From the NCBI RefSeq assembly GCF_030867095.1, contig NC_081828.1:210992978-211056977 (forward strand): a stretch of DNA of 64,000 bases, in the 5' to 3' direction. This document shows positions 11,171 through 22,120 of the stretch, piece after piece (position 1 is the first letter of the stretch; each line of letters opens with the position of its first letter). Position numbers and translations under genes: made by a program. The notes under the pieces were generated by a model, which was not told the origin of the DNA, made no database searches, and worked only from the letters and a program-made list of their open reading frames with translations. The stretch is from Alligator mississippiensis (taxonomy: Eukaryota; Chordata; Crocodylia; Alligatoridae).

Positions 11171-12819
11171 TGAGCAATACCCAATAGTATTACAGCATAG
11201 GAGGAAAATGGCCTGCTTTCTTAGCATTATTTATGGGCAGTAACTATTTTAGTAGACTTTTTAATTTAATCTTTGTAGACGTGTGCTAGGATGGAAAACA
11301 GTGAGCATGAAAACACTCAGCTTGCTCAAAGGGAATATGTTTGCATGCATTTCCATTCCTGACCATTTTCTGTTATCTTTACAATTCCCTCTCTGGGTGA
11401 GATCACAGTGTGTAAAGTCCTCCCATGCTACTTGGATAATGGCAGCGGTTTCTTCTGTGTCAGTTCTTTCATTTGCTTTAAGTTCTTTGCCCCTGCAAAT
11501 TTCCACCCCCCCCCGTGCTGCACAACCGCAACATGAAGCAAAAATAGCCCAAGCTCATTATTCTTTTAAGCCAGGTGGCATGTAGGTTTTCAAACATACT
11601 TGTTTCTGCTTGCTATGGTATGCTAATTCAGTCACCACTGATGGAGAATAAGCAATAGTTCTGTTGATTTTCTCCCCAGATGCTGTGCTTTCCTGGACTG
11701 CAAAATCTTCATTAGGAAATGATGAATGGAAGAAAATGAAGCAGGTAACAATGGGCAGGCCACATGTGGGATAATCAAAGTACTTCAGTAGCAAAGACAC
11801 TGTGTTGGATGTAGAAGAGAGTTAAATAGGCTTATGTGAGTAGGCAGCAAGGCTTTCTTTGGCTTGGTATAATATAATACACTTCCTACATCACCGGTGA
11901 GATTACATGGCACAGTGAGCACAAACATCAGCATGGCTTCTGGCCCTGAGGCATGTATTAGGAGTCAAGAGAAGTCAAGTTGTTCAGAGGTAACATGAGA
12001 GATGATGGTTTGTAATTGCAATAGTCATTTAGCGCATGAGAGTTTGTGCCAAAGTCTAGCATCCTGCAATGTATGCTCACATCCTTGTTGATGCCTGCAT
12101 GAGCTTGAGAGAGGTAAGACCCCCCCCCCACTTTGATCATCCATGTCTCATTGCTATATGTGTACTACGTGCTGGGTATCAGGATGTACGCTGAGGCTCT
12201 AGGTACATGTGCCTGGTGCTTGGAGTTGTGGGGGTTTCAAAGCAGAACCCTTAGTGTACATTTTCTGGGACCCAGTCGGTGTCATTTTGTGGGATACCTC
12301 GTCTTTCTTTCAAGAGCCCAAGGACAGAAGTCATTTCATGCCACCATCACGAGCTTTTCTGACTCTGCATGCTCCCCACCACTGTCTGTGCCACCAGTCT
12401 AAAGTAAGAATCCATTAGAAGAATAGCTCATGATTTGGGGCCAACCTTTCCTGTTGTGTGGGATGCTCTTAGACACACATCTGAAAGCATTTGGGGCTTT
12501 CCAGAAATAGGGAAGGGTGATGAACTTTGACAGATAATGCATTCAAAGCATGTTGGGCAGACATGATGGCTATTGCATTTATCACCCAGTCCACCAGTGC
12601 TTCTGGAACAGGAGTGTGGTATGGTGGGATCATGTCATCTTGGAGACCTGGAGTGATCAGCAGTGGCTCCAGACCTTCCATCTGAGGAAGAAGGCCTTAT
12701 GACATGGGGTGAGTCCAATTAGTCGGTTAAGACAGCCCATCCCAGAGGAGTTCTGCAACTCACAGATGCCTGCAAACCCAGACTGCTCTAGGTCCATGGC
12801 TGTCCAATTTGGTGATGAC
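11171..12819. other. Unique sequence, no gene recognised
   Basis: Short C runs near 11506-11515 and 12121-12129. The right part (from about 12440) may belong to the Harbinger copy that follows, but I cannot align it with confidence. Confidence 0.35.
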
Positions 12820-13560
12820 AATCAACTCTTGGGGTAGTGGTGATAGAGGTGTACAAGGCAATTCTTACTAGGATTTGCATAGGGGTGATAGCACTGTAAA
12901 TGTGCCTCAAATAATAGCTGCCTTTCAACGAACAGGATTCCCAAAATATGCCACAGGGGCCACCGCTGGAATGCGCATGCCCCCAGCTTGCTCTTCTGAA
13001 GGATCAAATGAATGTAGCAGCTGGAAAGGGTCCTACACCATGGTTGTGAAGGGCTTGGATCACCAAGCTATGTACATAAATACCAGTGTGTGAAGTATGA
13101 CACCAAAGTACAGATGTGGGGGCAAACTGGGACCTTATTCCTTCTTAATTCCAGTTAACAAAGACATGTTTGATATTGGGAAGGCCTGCTTGCCCCCTCC
13201 TGCCACGGCTCATGAACCCCTAACCTCATAGGAGCCGTGGCAAGAGAAAATCCAATTCCATGCATAGCATTTGCAGGAGGATGACAGTGTGTACAGTGAT
13301 TAAGCTGGAAGCAGAATGATACTGCCTGCAAAACAGTTTGGAGACCAATCTGGTGAATACCATACAAGCGACTACAGCCTGCCATATCTAGCACAACATC
13401 CATGATGCTAAGGACAAGCATTTTCACATAGAACCAGCCAAGGATACTGATGTTGAGGTTCAAGCTACCAAAAAGGGCACCCATCAACACTGGCGCAGAT
13501 TCAAAGTAGGCAAGAAATGGCATGAATGCAGGATATACCGACAACCTAGCCAAACTGTGT
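12820..13560 (+). pseudogene. Decayed PIF/Harbinger (HARBI1-like) transposase
   Basis: Translated fragments on the plus strand follow the order of a Harbinger DDE nuclease. They are VVIEVYKAILTRICIGV, then IAAFQRTGFPKYATGATAG (the family's ..FPNC.GAIDGTH), then SSWKGSYTMVVKGLDH (the family's RKG.YS..L.A..D). Further on come PLLPRLMNP and a late ACHI.HNIHDAKD segment (the family's AC..LHN..). The catalytic Asp of the GAIDG motif is lost (GATAG). Several in-frame stops and frame changes separate the fragments, so the copy is long dead. An intact enzyme would cut at terminal repeats and leave a TTA/TAA target duplication; I could not find the ends. The alternative, a domesticated gene, is ruled out by the stops. 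Confidence 0.72.
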
Positions 13561-15732
13561 CAGAGTCAGAGATTGGAAAGGCATACACTACTTTCTTGAT
13601 CAAACCATGAACTGGCCGCCTGCTGCACTCATTTTCTCAACTTTGCCTGTGTCTTATTTTATTTTTCAATTGTTTTGGGGAACTATTGAAATCGTTTTGT
13701 GATGAACTCATCTTGTATGAATCATGAGAGGCGGCTAGCTAGGAGCTAGCATTATTTCCAACTGTGTAGGAGGAGCAGATATTATTTAAGGCATAACTTG
13801 CACTTTCTAAATCTTAGGTCTATGTTTGCAATCAGCTTTTACCTTGACTCTTAGGAGGAGATGGGGGTGGGGTGGGGGGGTTATTAAATCCCTTTGCTCG
13901 TGTGTTTTTTTGCATAAAGGGATTGATGGGGTTTCTGGTACCTGAGTGTTGTCTTCTGGGTGATTTAGTCATTGTCTTCAGTTGTAATAAAACTTTTTTT
14001 AATACCTCTGGATAGGTATTAATTTGCAAACTGCTGAAGAAGAGCCATTACTATGGAGGAAAATAAAAGATTATTGGAGAAACAAATATACCAAGGGAAA
14101 AACAAACATGGCAAGAAGAGCGTTTGCTCGTTAAGCTGAAAGTCTATTTTCTGAAGGTGCTGCACAGTAGACATGTGGGGAGTGGTATTATTGGCCTCTT
14201 TTATTAGTGAACACATGCAAAACGCATAAAGCCAGCACCCCGAAAGAAGTAAACTAAACCGAATGAAAGAATCAAAACCAGCAAAGCTCAACGAAGTCTC
14301 ACCAGCAGGCTCAGTGCTAGAGGGACTGGCAGCTTGTCGTCCCTCTCTTGTCTTCCTACCCCTGCTGTCACGTCTGAAAGGCACGGGATGGAAATGCAGA
14401 GGTTGCAAGGTGCACAGGGTAGGCGTTACTTGCTTACCTTACTCCCTAGAATTAGCCCTTGCTGAAGCCACCCCAGGTATTTCCAAATCCTTTACTACTG
14501 GCGGTTACGGCATTTGGTAACACAGTGGGAAAACTAGTGCTGGGCCTGAAGTACCGTCCTGGGACCAGGTGAGAAGAGGGTGTGAGGAGATACTCCACAA
14601 TCACTGCTTCTCTCCTGCTGATCGGCTCTCTCCCTCTGGCTCTGTTCCTGCTCCTCCCCTGCCTGTGGGAGCTCCTTGTTTTCCTCCTTCCTCTGTTGCA
14701 CCGCAGCAGCCGTGTCATTCACGGCCTTCTTCCATTTTCCTCATAGCGCGACCGTCCACCCACCCAGCTTCCTGGGAGGCTTGGCTGACCCTTCAGCTCT
14801 CAACGTGCCTGCCAAGGCAGCGACAGAACGGGGATTATTATTTTCTGCAATGTGATAAAAAAAGAAAGAATAACCTTTGCCATCTTCCATTCTGCATCGA
14901 CACCACGCCGCAGCTTGCAGCTTGCATGGCTTCTTGGAGGCCGATATTTCTCCTGTATGAGATCTGTGCTTGAGGTGCAAGAAAATGGGCTAATACATCC
15001 TGCTTAGGAGTACGCCATACCTTTTTTTGAAAACATTGGTTAGACAGAGCAGGTCTCAAGTCCCAATAAGGCCTCTGGCATGAGGACCTGCCTATCTGTG
15101 CTTCATTCTGGTCAATCCACTGAAGATATGTGTGTAGGGATTCACCCAAATCGAGGAGGCAGGCGGCTGATTTCACAGGCAGATCATGGGGCCAGCTGCC
15201 ACTTTTGTGGGCTTATGGTGGCAAAAATCATGCTTTGAGTAGGTCCCTATAGATGTGTAGGTCCCTATAGGAGTTCCAGAGTAGAAGAAAAAGGCAGCAC
15301 CCTCAGGCCAGGGGTGTGTGATGTGGATGTGATAGAGATGTGTGTATGTAATGCAGGTTTTTAGGAGCCTGGTGATACACAGCAATATTAGAAAGGGGGC
15401 AGGGGGATATGAGAGTGGACCCTTTCCATCATACTGGCAGGACAAAGAGGGTAGGCAGGAACCGGTGTCTGGGGCTTCAGCATCGAGTGTTAGTATGTTA
15501 GGCAGGACTACAGAGCTACATCCACGAGCAAGGCTACCCTGCAAGCAAGCCCTGGGGAAACTGCATCCCACAAATCCTCTTCTGAGCTGTAATTCCACAG
15601 AGAACAAGCAAACAGCAGCAAGGACCAGCAGCCCTTGTAAAGGTGGACTTTGCTTTCTGCCTCACACCTAGCCAGCATCTCTCCTCTTCCTCACCTGGAG
15701 ATGAACCCAGACTCCTGCCCATTGCTCCGGAC
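13561..15732. other. Unique sequence, no gene recognised
   Basis: G-rich and T-rich patches at 13860-13920. The GC-rich block 14540-14820 has open frames on both strands but no domain. Two near-identical short units, TAGGTCCCTATAG, occur at 15239-15270. Confidence 0.35.
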
Positions 15733-16373
15733 CAGGGGTGCGCCCAAGGACCACACAGGGAGTTTTGATGAGCTGTCAGGGACCAGGTCAGGGTGAGCAC
15801 GCGATGAACAGCCACCTGTGGGCACAGGGAGCAGGTGGAAGGCAGCTGGGAACTGGCGGCAGAGCCTCATGCAATGCAGCGGGGCAGGAGCCACCCTGCG
15901 GGAAGGGCACAAAAGGGACAGGAGCAGGAGCAGCAGCTGCAACAGGAGGCAAGGGGAGCAGGACAACCCTGCCGGCCTGGGCCCTGAGCAGTGCGCGCAG
16001 CTCCCGATGGGGCTATTCCCAGTGCAGCTGCAGCCGACCAGGTGCTGCTCTGCTCCCCTCGCCTCCCGTGACAGCTCCTTCGGCTGCTCCTCTCCTGCTG
16101 CACCACTCCAGGTAGGCAAGCGGGCAGGTTGGAGGAAGCTTCGGCTGGGTGGCTCCCGCTGGAGGTGAGGGGGACAGAGCAGCACCCCGCCGGCTGTAGC
16201 CACCCTGGGAAAAGCCCCACCAGAAGCTGTGCTCTGGCCAGGGACTGGGCTGGCGGGCACCAGCAAGAGCGCGGCACAGGCCGCCCCAGTGGGACTCAGC
16301 CCCATGTGGAGCACCACGGGCTGGATCCAGTGGGACCAGATCTGGCCCGTGGGCCATATTTTGCCCACCCCTG
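15733..16373. mobile_element. Non-autonomous hAT element, 641 bp, GC-rich
   Basis: The left terminus CAGGGGTGCGCCCAAGG is complementary to the right terminus GCCCACCCCTG. The flanks are CTCCGGAC (15725-15732) and CTCTAGAC (16374-16381), six of eight identical. The end block TCTGGCCCGTGGGCCA is repeated at 32430-32445, which shows a dispersed family. The interior is GC-rich and open in several frames, but it encodes no transposase. Confidence 0.82.
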
Positions 16374-17250
16374 CTCTAGACTCACTTACCCCCCCTTCTC
16401 CATGGTCAGCTGCGGCAGGACATAGCTCTCTAGTCTGTTGCCTGAGACAAGGATGTCTTCTAGCCATCTATTTGCACTTCCGTTCTCATCAACTTAACTG
16501 AGACAGTATCTCAGCTGGGGGCTGGTATTTAAAAAGAGCATTTATTTTTCAGTCAGCGTAATGCCATTAATTATTAGTTAATGGAGAAAATCCATTTTAA
16601 AGCCAGCCATTTGAATACATCTAAATATTCCCTTGCCTTTTGATGAAGATGTAGGTTTGAGGTTCTGAATTAAACTGTGTAAAGTGACTTGGAGAAGACA
16701 TGTGGTTAATGAAACTTCTTATTATCTGCTCTCGGAGACTCTCATTATTTCTTGAAATGCAAACGAATTGCCTGGGAAAGGGAAAAGAGAAACATTGGAT
16801 AAACAGGATGTCGAATGCATAAAATGCCTATGCACAGATTTTGTGAGCGACAGTGTGGTGGAAAGATTGGGGGAGGGGTCAAGCCACTGCTTTTTTTCCT
16901 AAGGACTAAAATTGTTTCAGGAAGGAAAATGCTGCTGTGTAATGCTGAACAGCATTTTGCAATTAGTTATATAAAACTGTCATGGAAGCCAAAGGGATCT
17001 GGAGCGGGATTAGATTTATAAACATTTGTGGTTCGTCTGTGGTCATCAGGGAGACTTGAGTCATGGCTTAAGATGCAAGGAAACTGCAGTGGTTAGAGAG
17101 GCTGTGATTGGCCATTGGACGGCCTGCTCACACAAAAGTGTCAGATCTCTGAGTGAGCACCCTGGACCGGCGCTCTGAGCTTGCTGTAGGAAGTGAATGT
17201 CCTCTGTTGTCATGCAAAACTAAAATTACTATTTTGGAGGTGACTCTTCT
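16374..17250. other. AT-rich unique sequence, possible conserved non-coding element
   Basis: Unique-looking DNA with a TAATTA-rich inverted repeat at 16564-16584 (CCATTAA...TTAATGG) and an octamer-like ATGCAAAC near 16757. No exon is seen. Regulatory function is only a guess. Confidence 0.3.
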
Positions 17251-17390
17251 GGGCATGTCTACACATTCATTAATGTGTTTTTGCTAAAGTGCATTAAATT
17301 TAGTACCTCCATTGTGATGTATGAGGAAAAGGTGCATTAGTCTATTTTAATGCGCATTAGTGAAAGTGCATGGTTTTTTGCAATGTTTTA
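17251..17390. mobile_element. Left part of a MITE split by a CR1 insertion
   Basis: It begins GGGCATGTCTACACATTC and is rich in GTGCATTA and TTAATG units. Its other end, AAGCGCATGTATACATGCACCC read forward, lies at 18993-19014 after the CR1. The two ends are imperfect inverted repeats. Confidence 0.75.
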
Positions 17391-18960
17391 ATCACAGAAT
17401 CATAGAAGTCGGGTCGGAAGGCACCTTGTAGATCTTCAAGTCCGAACCCCTGCCTGGGCAGGAGGGAAACTGGGCTCAAGTGACCCCAGCCAGGTAGGCA
17501 TCAAGCCGCTTCTTAAAGACCCCCAGGGTAGGAGCCAGCACCACTTCCCTTGGAAGTTGGTTCCAGATCCTAGCCGCCCTAACTGTGAAGTAGTTCTTAC
17601 GGATGTCTAATCTAAACCTACTCTCCAACAACTTGTGGCCGTTATTCCTTGTTATCCCGGGGGGCGCTAGGGGAAACAAGGTCTCCCCCAAACCCTTCTG
17701 GTCCCCCCTAGTGAGTTTATAGACGGTCACAAGGTCCCCCATCAGCCTTCTCTTGTGAAGGCTGAACAGGTTCAGGTCCCGTAGCCTCTCATTGTAGGGT
17801 CTGCCCTGATGTCCCCGGATCATGCGGGTGGCCCTCCTCTGGACCCTCTCAACGTTGTCCACATCCCTCTTGAAGTGGGGTGCCCAGAACTGGACACAGT
17901 ACTCCAGCTGTGGCCTGACCAGTGTCGCGTAGAGGGGGAGGATCACCTCCTTGGCCCTACTTGAGATGCACCTGTGGATGCACGATAGGGTCCGGTTAGC
18001 CCTGCCGACCGTGACCTCACATTGTCGGCCCGTGTTCATCTTGGAGTCAATAATGACTCCAAGATCCCTTTCTGCCTCCGTGCTCTCAAGAAGGGAGTTT
18101 CCCATCTTATAAGTGTGCTGCCGGTTACTACTGCCCACGTGCAGCACCCTGCACTTGTCCATATTGAAACGCATCCTGTTTTTGTTAGCCCACCCCTGCA
18201 ACCTATCCAGGTCTTGCTGCAGTCTTTCCCTCCCTATTAGCATGCCCACCTCACCCCAAATTTTGTTATCATCAGCAAATGTGAACAGGTTGCTTTTTAC
18301 CCCATTGTCCAAATTGCTGATAAAGAAATTGAGCAGCGCGGGCCCAAGAACCGAGCCCTGGGTGACTCCGCTGCCCACTTCCCCCCAGGTCGAATATGAC
18401 CCATCCACCACCACCCTCTGAGTACACCCCTTCAGCCAATTAGCAATCCATCTGACCATGTAGGCATCGATGCCACAGTCACCTAGTTTTTTAATGAGGA
18501 TGGGGTGATCGACAGTGTCAAAGGCCTTGCTGAAGTCCAAAAAGACTACATCCAAGGAGACACCTACATCCAATGCTTTTGTGACCTGATCGTAAAAGGC
18601 AATCACATTGGTCTGACATGACCTGCCCCTAATGAAACCATGCTGGTTGCCCCTGAGCATCATCCCCGATGCCGGCCCGTCACAGATGTGCTCCTTGATG
18701 ATCTTCTCAAAGAGTTTCCCCAGGATTGAGGTAAGACTGACAGGCCTATAGTTGCCCAAGTCCTCCCTCCTACCTTTCTTAAAGATGGGGACTGCATTGG
18801 CTATCCTCCAATCATCTGGCACCGGGCCCAAGCACCACAAGCACTTGTAAAGCCGTGCCAAGGGCCCAGCAATAACCCCTGCTAGCTCCCTCAACACCCT
18901 GGGATGAAAAGCATCTGGACCCGCTGACTTGAACACGTCCAGCCCCTCCCCTCCAGAAGC
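17391..18960 (-). mobile_element. 5'-truncated CR1 LINE, 1.57 kb, near-intact
   Basis: Read on the minus strand, it runs from reverse transcriptase through a stop codon and a short 3' UTR (GGCAGGGGTTCGGACTTGAAG) to the tail ATTCTATGATTCTGTGAT. It lacks ORF1, the endonuclease domain and the start of the reverse transcriptase, as is usual for CR1. It sits inside a MITE, so it is younger than that element. Confidence 0.93.
17476..18936 (-). CDS. CR1 reverse transcriptase, C-terminal open frame of 486 codons
   Basis: The frame begins within the truncated element (FKSAGPDAFHPRVLRELAG) and has no internal stop. It contains the fingers motif GNYRPVSLTSILGK (about residues 61-74) and QHGFIRGRSC (about 98-107). 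Motif A is VVFLDFSKAFDTVDH, with catalytic Asp at about 134. Motif B-like is GVTQGSVLGP at about 190-199; the family has GVPQG, so Pro is changed to Thr. Motif C is FTFADDNKIW with the catalytic pair at about 222-223. The thumb and tail include LERVQRRATR-like and FRLDIRKNYFTVRAARIWNQ blocks. CR1 reverse transcriptase primes on nicked DNA in the nucleus. Without its N-terminal part and endonuclease it is very unlikely to act alone. The listed start Met is only the first in frame, not a true initiation site. Confidence 0.88.
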   Translation of the reverse strand: MFKSAGPDAFHPRVLRELAGVIAGPLARLYKCLWCLGPVPDDWRIANAVPIFKKGRREDLGNYRPVSLTSILGKLFEKIIKEHICDGPASGMMLRGNQHGFIRGRSCQTNVIAFYDQVTKALDVGVSLDVVFLDFSKAFDTVDHPILIKKLGDCGIDAYMVRWIANWLKGCTQRVVVDGSYSTWGEVGSGVTQGSVLGPALLNFFISNLDNGVKSNLFTFADDNKIWGEVGMLIGRERLQQDLDRLQGWANKNRMRFNMDKCRVLHVGSSNRQHTYKMGNSLLESTEAERDLGVIIDSKMNTGRQCEVTVGRANRTLSCIHRCISSRAKEVILPLYATLVRPQLEYCVQFWAPHFKRDVDNVERVQRRATRMIRGHQGRPYNERLRDLNLFSLHKRRLMGDLVTVYKLTRGDQKGLGETLFPLAPPGITRNNGHKLLESRFRLDIRKNYFTVRAARIWNQLPREVVLAPTLGVFKKRLDAYLAGVT

Positions 18961-19014
18961 ACTCTAACACATCAATAGGCTAATGCACATTAAAGCGCAT
19001 GTATACATGCACCC
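18961..19014. mobile_element. Right part of the MITE split by CR1
   Basis: It carries GGCTAATGCACATTAAAGCG and ends ATGTATACATGCACCC, the imperfect inverted copy of the start at 17251. The junction with CR1 may be off by a few bases. Confidence 0.72.
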
Positions 19015-21970
19015 TCGTTCCTAGTAAACAGAAAGCATCAAAGTCACAGAACAAACTCCATTTTCAGTATCACTCTGCTTATTCCTACACCACCTCGGCA
19101 CCGATGGGTCCTGGCAAGGACAAAGACAACAGGCCTCACCCATGCTCTGCCCATGCATGCCTGCAGGCATGTTCTCAACCCATTCTCAAAGTTCATCAGT
19201 GAGGATGTTCTGGGCTCAACCTAAGCAGACTGGAGAGTGAAGGCTTAAAATCAGAGCCAGAAGGATGAACCTGGAGTGGTCTTCCTGAGAGCATATCTGA
19301 TTCAAGTTTACACTCAGGTTACGTGTACAAATGCAACATTTGCAATTCATTGACTCGGTAAAGATACTCTTGAACAATGGAAAGGTCCCTCTGAAAATCC
19401 AAGCTCTAAATTTACTACTTGGAACAAAAAGACCAAAGAAGAATGGGAATTTCTATAGATCTGAACCATGCTTATCGCCATAGAGGAGGTTCCCAAATGA
19501 AATGACATCAGGGATAGAGAAAAATGGTCTTCCCCTTTCTATGGTTTGCCAGAGATGAGTACATCAGGGTCAAAGTCCTGTTTCTTATCTTGAATAGTCA
19601 GGGTGCACCGTATTTAAAAGATCACAGCAAGCTCCAGGATGAAGATGGGATTAAAACCTCCCTCTCCACTGGCCCAATGAAACCTTCTGCCACTAGGGTA
19701 GGGCTCATATGTGCAGGAAACTGAACTTTCTTTGGCAGCTGATGCAAGACTGCAGAATGAATCCCCCCAGGAATTGAGGGTCTTTGCAAAGTTTCTCACT
19801 TCCCATGTGAAGGACAAGATGCATTTCGCTGACTTCGCCTTCACCAACATAAACTTCCAGCAATATGTGTGGGTCTTAGTAACAAAAAATCTGTAGCAAA
19901 ACGCTCCCCTGAACATGCTTCCCACCCTGGGGAAAAGCTTGAGAGCAAACACAATGACAGTTGTTAGCCAGGCTAATTAATGGACTCCTGGAAGGTGCTG
20001 AGATGCTATGGTTACAAGCTTGGTATATGAACTTGTATATAGTTGGAAAATGCGGGATGATTATAGTGGTGTGACTTGAGGTCCTAGCTCATCATATGGG
20101 GCCGGCAGCGCACAGGTGCACCTTGTACATGCCACCTTCTTCCTTCAGACCTGGGACATTCATTAAAGTTTTAAGACTGTTTAAGAAGAAAGAAAGTGGC
20201 GGGGGGAGGACTTTGCTTCTCTGAGTTTAAGGTCGCACCAGTGCAGCTCCCAGGTAATTATTCTAATCGGAGACATTTTCTTCATGCTATGCTAATCAGC
20301 AGGTGGAAGAAAGGATGCAGGATCTAGAAACATTAACCAGATGGTGCATTCACCCCCCACCTATATTTTTTAGTAATCTGTGCATAATTTCTAGGCATGT
20401 TTCATTCCTTTCTTTTAAAGCTGCTCTTAAGAGACTTGTTAAATCCCAATTCTGCTGTGTTAAACACGGACAGGGTAGAATCAGATGAGCCAGCTTGGCA
20501 AAAAGAAAAAGCTCTCACTATTTCACTGAAGTATTTAGCTGTTTTTTCTCACTAATATCAAATGCCGCACAATCCTGAACATACCGGTCTTCACAGCACT
20601 CTTCTTAGGGAGAGAGATGGGATTAGTTTTCTTCTAGGAACGGGAAATGCAGGATGAGATTCTCAAAGCCAAACCCAGTGAACACAGCAAGTCTTAGTTC
20701 CTCATCGTGCCAGGTATGGTGCCTGCTTTACAAAGCCAGAAGAAAAAAACACTTGCTCATAATTTGGTGACCTCATGCAGAGGGGAAGAGTGAGGTCACA
20801 CCGGGTATGTGACAGTGCATCATTGGACCCCCAAACCTCTGGTTTTCTATGTATCCCCAGAATCAACCCAGTCCAGACAGCCCTGCTGCAAACTGCTCCA
20901 TGCTGCCTCATCCATGCGCTGGTACTCTGACCTGGATCGGACTCTGCTAAAGGTATGGAGGGCCCTTGCAAAGTGTCCCTTGATGGTACCTTGCAGCATC
21001 ACTTTTCACCAGGTCAGAAACCGAGGGCAGGGAGCAGTGCTGAGCGGAGGCATTCAGGGCAGCTTCACCACCTCACCTTGGGACTGGCACATGCAAAGTG
21101 GGGGTTGAGCATGTGGGGCCGGCTTCTCAGCAGTGATCTTAGGAGCATCGGGGAGGAAGGATGCAGACATACCTTGCATGTTGCTTTTCTTTCTTTCTAG
21201 AAATGAGGGAGGAAATGCAGCAAACAGGGCAGCGAGGGTGACACAGATCCCCCAGCTGATCAAAACTTAGCAAAGCTCCAGAGCTCACAGATGATCAGTG
21301 TCCAAGAGGGCGTTCTGCACAGCCAGACCCCAAAATTGCAAGGTACTGGAGAAGCCTTCAAGAGATATTGAGTATAAATCAACATGAATGCTCCCTGAGA
21401 ACCCAGGCCAGCATTCCCATGCTGCTTGTCATTGCCCCGCTCTTGCTGGATGAAGGCATGTTTGCTTACCCTTGCTACGCTATTTCTCCCAGAACCCTGC
21501 TTTTCTGCAAGATAGTGGAAAAGTAGAAACATCCTACATGCGTGAAGCTAGCAGCTGCCCTGGATCCCTTCTGCTTGACAGAAGGTTGTATTTATTTAGC
21601 TGCTAAATATTTGGCTGTTTTTTTGAGAGGACGGATATGTTCACATGAGAGCATGAGAGGATAAGGCTTCAAAAATAGCAGGCAGGGTACAGTAACAGTG
21701 CTGTGGAGTAGGAAGTGTATCCATGAGCATTGCATTAAAGGCTATCGGGACCTGGCTTGTGTAGCATGGGTGCAATCCAGAGACACCCTTTGCAGCTGCC
21801 TCTCCCTCTAGACCATGCAGAGCTCGATAAGATGCCTGGAGCCTCTGAACTCACAGACTTGAGTCTTTCAGCTCAGGAATAAAAGCTGTTACTTGCTCAT
21901 GACTTCAAGCCCATCCTAATGGGCCCTTCAGAGGTGCTGCATTGTCTAGGTGTCACAATTTGTCTACTAG
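19015..21970. other. Unique sequence, no gene recognised
   Basis: No exon with both splice sites and coding character was found. Purine-rich runs occur near 20186-20208. Confidence 0.35.
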
Positions 21971-21974
21971 GGAG

Positions 21975-22120
21975 GCAGGGTGGCCCTGTGGTTAGGGTGT
22001 GCACCAGCAATTCAGGAAACCTTAACTCAGTTGCAAATTTGGCAAGTCACTTCATCTTCATGTGCCTCAGCTTCTCCATTGGTAAGAAAGGGTCAGTAGC
22101 ACTCAACTTTGTACAATGCA
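21975..22120 (+). repeat. MIR-like SINE
   Basis: Blocks are in the family's order: GGTGGCCCTGTGGTTAGGG (tRNA-like head), a GTTGCAAATTTGGCAAGTCAC segment in two parts, CTTCATCTTCATGTGCCTCAG, then TTCTCCATTGGTAAGAAAGG. These match the MIR core with its GGGCAAGTCACTT and CCTCAGTTTCC blocks. Confidence 0.78.

Noticed and set aside
13155..13553. 132-codon minus-strand open frame
   Set aside because: It is antisense to the decayed Harbinger transposase, whose family peptides are on the plus strand.
15691..16467. 258-codon minus-strand open frame and its plus-strand partners
   Set aside because: They lie within a GC-rich non-autonomous hAT element and cross its end into the flank; no transposase motif is present.
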